Origin: CAWCDJ01 sp963796485
GTDB taxonomy: Bacteria > Acidobacteriota > Terriglobia > Bryobacterales > Bryobacteraceae
Assembly (NCBI GenBank): GCA_963796485.1
Contig: CAWCLV010000002.1
Coordinates: forward strand, 14,011-78,010
DNA length: 64,000 nt
Direction of reading: 5' to 3'
The first letter of the stretch is position 1. Every line of letters starts with the position of its first letter. The notes under the pieces are model-generated. The model saw nothing but the letters and a program-made list of their open reading frames with translations, was not told the origin of the DNA and ran no database searches. The position numbers and the translations under genes are program-made. This document shows, piece after piece, positions 61,283-64,000 of the stretch.

Positions 61283-61343
61283 GTAGGATGGCCTCCTGGC
61301 CTGTCCAGCCGGGCGGAGACCCGGCCGCCGGCGCTTTGCGACG

Positions 61344-61502
61344 TTACCGCTTTCTCTGGCCCTGCACCTGGTGACGGATCTTCTTCTTCTGCGAGCCGCG
61401 AGCTACGCCGGCCGCGCGCTTGGCCTTGGGAGCCGTCTTTTTGCGCGCAACGCGCTTCAGCTTCTTGCGTTCGATCTTGTCGGTAGCGTTCTTCGTGTTC
61501 AT
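61344..61502 (-). CDS. 52-residue Lys/Arg-rich basic protein coupled to the PcrA/UvrD gene
   Basis: ATG at 61502-61500 shares one base with the helicase stop (TGATG), the classic coupling arrangement, and the frame ends with TAA at 61346-61344. The product starts MNTKNATDKIERKKLKRV and is almost half Lys or Arg, with no hydrophobic core, so it is probably disordered and binds nucleic acid. No family recognised. It lies in the 219-base gap between the permease and helicase genes. It could be a chance frame, but the precise overlap, the natural ATG and the uniform composition argue for a real gene. Confidence 0.6.
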   Translation of the reverse strand: MNTKNATDKIERKKLKRVARKKTAPKAKRAAGVARGSQKKKIRHQVQGQRKR

Positions 61503-63853
61503 CAGTTTCTTTTCAACCCTGCGTATTTCTCGACCAGCTTTTTCAGCCCGTAGCGAGGGAAGTTAACTGTGATCTTAGCATTTTCGCCTTCACCTTCGCG
61601 CTTGACGACCGTACCCGTCCCGTACTTGGGATGCTCCACGGTCATGCCGGTTCGCGCCACCCTGCGCGGCGCGGGCGGGGGAGCAGGCAGAGGCTTGGTG
61701 GGAAGCGGCGGGCGGGGAAGCGGAGCCGCCGGCTTGTTCTGGCCGGCAGGTTGGCCCGATCGCGGACCGTTGAACGGCATGCCGCGATCGCCGAAAAACT
61801 GCGAGATGTTCTCGATCGAATTGTAGGTCTTTCCCGTGAATGTATTGCGCTTCGCCGATTGCCGCACGTCGTACCGCTCCGCGCTCAGCTCGACTTCACC
61901 CGGCTCGTCCCGAGGCCCCATGTTGACGATCAGGTCCGCCGGCACTTCGCTCAGGAACCAGGAGGGCGTGGATCGCTCCTGTTCGCCGCCGCCGAACCGG
62001 CGCCGGTAGCGCGCCCAGGTCAGAATCAGCCGCTGTCGCGCGCGCGTCATGCCCACGTAACAGAGCCGGCGCTCCTCTTCGAGCGCCTCCTCGGAATTCA
62101 TCGACCGGCTGTGCGGAAACAGACCCAATTCCATTCCGGTCAGGAACACCACGGGAAACTCCAGGCCCTTGGCGTTATGCAGCGTCATCAGGGTGACGGG
62201 CGCGCGTTCGTCGAACGCATCGGCTTCCGCCACCAGCGCGGCGTGGTCCAGGAAGTCGGAAACGCTTTCGCCGCGCTCCGCCGCCTCCGCCGCGGCGTTG
62301 ACCAGCTCTTCCAGGTTCTCCAGGCGGGTCTCCGCCTCCGGTGTCTTTTCCTGCTGCAGCATGCGGCGATAGCCCGTGCGGTCGAGAATGAAGCGCACCA
62401 GGTCGGGCAGGGAAGACGTGCTGGCCACCAGCGAAAGCTCCTGCACCAGGTTGCGGAACACCACCAGCGCCGACTGCGACCGCGTGGAGAGCGCCTGGTC
62501 GTCGATGATGCCGCCGATGGCTTCCCACAAGCTGAAGCCGTGCTCCCGCGCGTAGCGTTCGATTTGCTCCACGGTAGTGCGGCCGATGCCGCGCGCCGGT
62601 GTGTTGATGACGCGCATCAAGCTCACCGAATCGGTATTCGAAACGGCCAGCTTCAGGTATGCCACCGTGTCCTTGATTTCCGAGCGTTGATAGAAGCTGA
62701 AGCCGCCGACGATGTTGTACTTGCGCCCGTAGCGCCGCAGCGCCTCTTCGATCTGCCGCGATTGGAAGTTGGTCCGGTAGAGCACCGCCACGTGATCGCC
62801 TGGATTTGAAGCCAGATGCTTTTCGGTGGTGTCGGCGATGAACAGCGCTTCATTCTCCGCGTCGAAGCCCGCATACAGGCCGAGCGGCGCTCCCGTCGCG
62901 GCATCCGTCCACAGCTTCTTCCCCTTGCGCGCCTTATTGTTTTCCACCACGGCGCCCGCCGCGGCAAGAATGTTCTTGGTCGAGCGATAATTCTGTTCCA
63001 GCCGGATGGTGCGGGCGTTGGGGAAATCATGCTCGAAATCGAGGATATTGCGGATGTCCGCCCCGCGCCAACTGTAGATCGACTGGTCCTCGTCGCCCAC
63101 CACGCACACGTTGCGGTGCGCCTCGGTGAGAAGCCGCATCAACTCGTACTGGCTGCGGTTGGTGTCCTGGTACTCGTCGATCATGACGTAGCTCAGGCGG
63201 CGATTCCAGGTCTCGCGCGTGGGGTCGTCATGACGCAGAAGGCGCACAGCCTCGAGCAGGAGGTCGTCGAAATCCAGGGCGTTGGCGTTGTGCAGCGCCT
63301 TCTCGTAGTGTTCGAAAACCGCAGCCAGTTTCTCCGATTCGGGGTTGACGGCGTCCTTATAGAGATCCTGCGGCGTTTGCTTCGGGTTCTTGGCATGACT
63401 GATGCGGGAAAGAGCCGCGCGATACTGCATGAACTCTTTATCGTCCAGCCCCAGCGCCCGGTACGCCGACTTGATGATCTGGATCTGGTCCTCGTCGTCG
63501 TAAATAGTGAAGCGGCGGGTAAAGCCCGGACGGATGCGGGCGAGCGGGTCGCCGTCGCGCCGAAGCATCCGGACACAAAACGAGTGGAACGTGGATAGGT
63601 TGGGGGATGATGCGAGCGATACGCCCTCGAGCAGCGCAGAAACGCGCTCCCGCATTTCGTTGGCCGCCTTATTAGTGAAGGTCACGGCCAGAACCGCAGA
63701 GGGCGGCACATGCCGCGACGTAATGATATGCGCGATGCGATGCGTGATGACCCGGGTTTTACCGCTGCCCGCGCCGGCGAGAATGAGCAAGGGTCCTTCG
63801 GTATGGCCCACGGCTTCACGCTGCTGTGCATTAAGGCCTTCGAGAAAGTCCAT
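61502..63853 (-). CDS. pcrA: ATP-dependent DNA helicase of the PcrA/UvrD type
   Basis: 783 residues, standard length. Superfamily 1A motifs are complete: Q motif LNAQQREAV, Walker A GAGSGKT at 27-33, TFTNKAANEM, Walker B MIDEYQDTN, QNYRST, VTLMTLHNAKGLEFPVVF and YVGMTRARQRL. A Pro-rich linker near 700 leads to the C-terminal Tudor-like domain (EHPKYGTGTVVKREG and on) that contacts RNA polymerase in PcrA. It unwinds DNA 3' to 5' in repair and removes blocks to replication. The final bases overlap the small basic gene. UvrD and PcrA cannot be separated with certainty; the tail favours PcrA. Confidence 0.95.
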   Translation of the reverse strand: MDFLEGLNAQQREAVGHTEGPLLILAGAGSGKTRVITHRIAHIITSRHVPPSAVLAVTFTNKAANEMRERVSALLEGVSLASSPNLSTFHSFCVRMLRRDGDPLARIRPGFTRRFTIYDDEDQIQIIKSAYRALGLDDKEFMQYRAALSRISHAKNPKQTPQDLYKDAVNPESEKLAAVFEHYEKALHNANALDFDDLLLEAVRLLRHDDPTRETWNRRLSYVMIDEYQDTNRSQYELMRLLTEAHRNVCVVGDEDQSIYSWRGADIRNILDFEHDFPNARTIRLEQNYRSTKNILAAAGAVVENNKARKGKKLWTDAATGAPLGLYAGFDAENEALFIADTTEKHLASNPGDHVAVLYRTNFQSRQIEEALRRYGRKYNIVGGFSFYQRSEIKDTVAYLKLAVSNTDSVSLMRVINTPARGIGRTTVEQIERYAREHGFSLWEAIGGIIDDQALSTRSQSALVVFRNLVQELSLVASTSSLPDLVRFILDRTGYRRMLQQEKTPEAETRLENLEELVNAAAEAAERGESVSDFLDHAALVAEADAFDERAPVTLMTLHNAKGLEFPVVFLTGMELGLFPHSRSMNSEEALEEERRLCYVGMTRARQRLILTWARYRRRFGGGEQERSTPSWFLSEVPADLIVNMGPRDEPGEVELSAERYDVRQSAKRNTFTGKTYNSIENISQFFGDRGMPFNGPRSGQPAGQNKPAAPLPRPPLPTKPLPAPPPAPRRVARTGMTVEHPKYGTGTVVKREGEGENAKITVNFPRYGLKKLVEKYAGLKRN

Positions 63854-63919
63854 GAAATGGGAACGTTTTCAGTGTAACACGCGTGCCGAGCAGTCCCGGT
63901 TGGTACTGGTAAACCGGGG

Positions 63920-64000
63920 TCAGCGCAACGCAACGGGCGAGCGCAGGGGTGTGCCGGGCCCGGGAGGATACAGAGCAGCCGTAATCACCACCAGCAGCAG
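63920..64000 (-). CDS. C-terminal end of a gene entering from the right edge
   Basis: An open minus-strand frame from the window edge ends with TGA at 63922-63920. Its 26 visible residues start with a hydrophobic run (LLLVVITAAL) and end Pro-rich, like the last part of a small membrane or exported protein. It is followed by a 66-base gap before the helicase gene on the same strand. Too short to identify, and a chance frame is possible. Confidence 0.3.
   Translation of the reverse strand: MLLVVITAALYPPGPGTPLRSPVALR

Overview
The window looks like the chromosome of a high-GC acidobacterium of the Solibacter/Bryobacter type. The main clue is the secreted NHL-repeat protein at 52939-56082, which ends in the C-terminal domain typical of Solibacter paralogue families. 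The chorismate dehydratase of the futalosine menaquinone route and the overall base composition fit this. The placement is inference, because no rRNA gene is present.

Region 1 (438-42501, all + strand) is a tightly packed polyketide operon: a type II thioesterase followed by seven type I polyketide synthase (PKS) genes, each carrying one module. Neighbouring genes overlap by 1 to 17 nt or abut. As read from motifs the modules are: (1) KS-AT-DH-ER-KR-ACP, (2) KS-AT-cMT-KR-ACP, (3) KS-AT-DH-ER-KR-ACP, (4) KS-AT-cMT-ACP, (5) KS-AT-DH-cMT-ER-KR-ACP, (6) KS-AT-cMT-KR-ACP, (7) KS-AT-DH-KR-ACP. If they work in gene order they would build a C-methylated, mostly reduced chain with one unreduced beta-keto position and a terminal 2-enoyl unit. 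No loading module and no chain-terminating domain is visible. Modules 3, 5 and 7 share an apparently identical block covering the second half of KS plus AT; in modules 3 and 5 it continues through DH. This is strong evidence of recent intragenic copying.

Region 2 (42502-51459) is a mobile-element module. A spacer packed with (C/G)CGAAC hexamers and inverted repeats leads into a minus-strand operon: HTH protein, unknown protein, MobF relaxase-helicase, coiled-coil membrane protein, ParA-like ATPase and a putative ribbon-helix-helix protein. The last of these is divergent from an excisionase-type HTH gene across a 16-bp palindrome. A frameshifted antitoxin/PIN-toxin pair and a tyrosine integrase complete it. 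The integrase lies against the 3' end of a tRNA-Leu(GAG) gene, the classic position for an integrated island. No second copy of the tRNA end is visible to the left, so the far attachment site is probably outside the window and the PKS operon may be cargo of the same island.

Region 3 (51460-64000) is ordinary chromosome: tRNA-Leu, secG, mqnA, the NHL protein, a membrane diguanylate cyclase in tandem with a YmdB-type phosphodiesterase, a deoxyhypusine-synthase-family enzyme, a small secreted protein, an APC amino-acid permease, a previously easy-to-miss 52-residue basic protein coupled to a PcrA/UvrD helicase, that helicase, and the tail of one further minus-strand reading frame.
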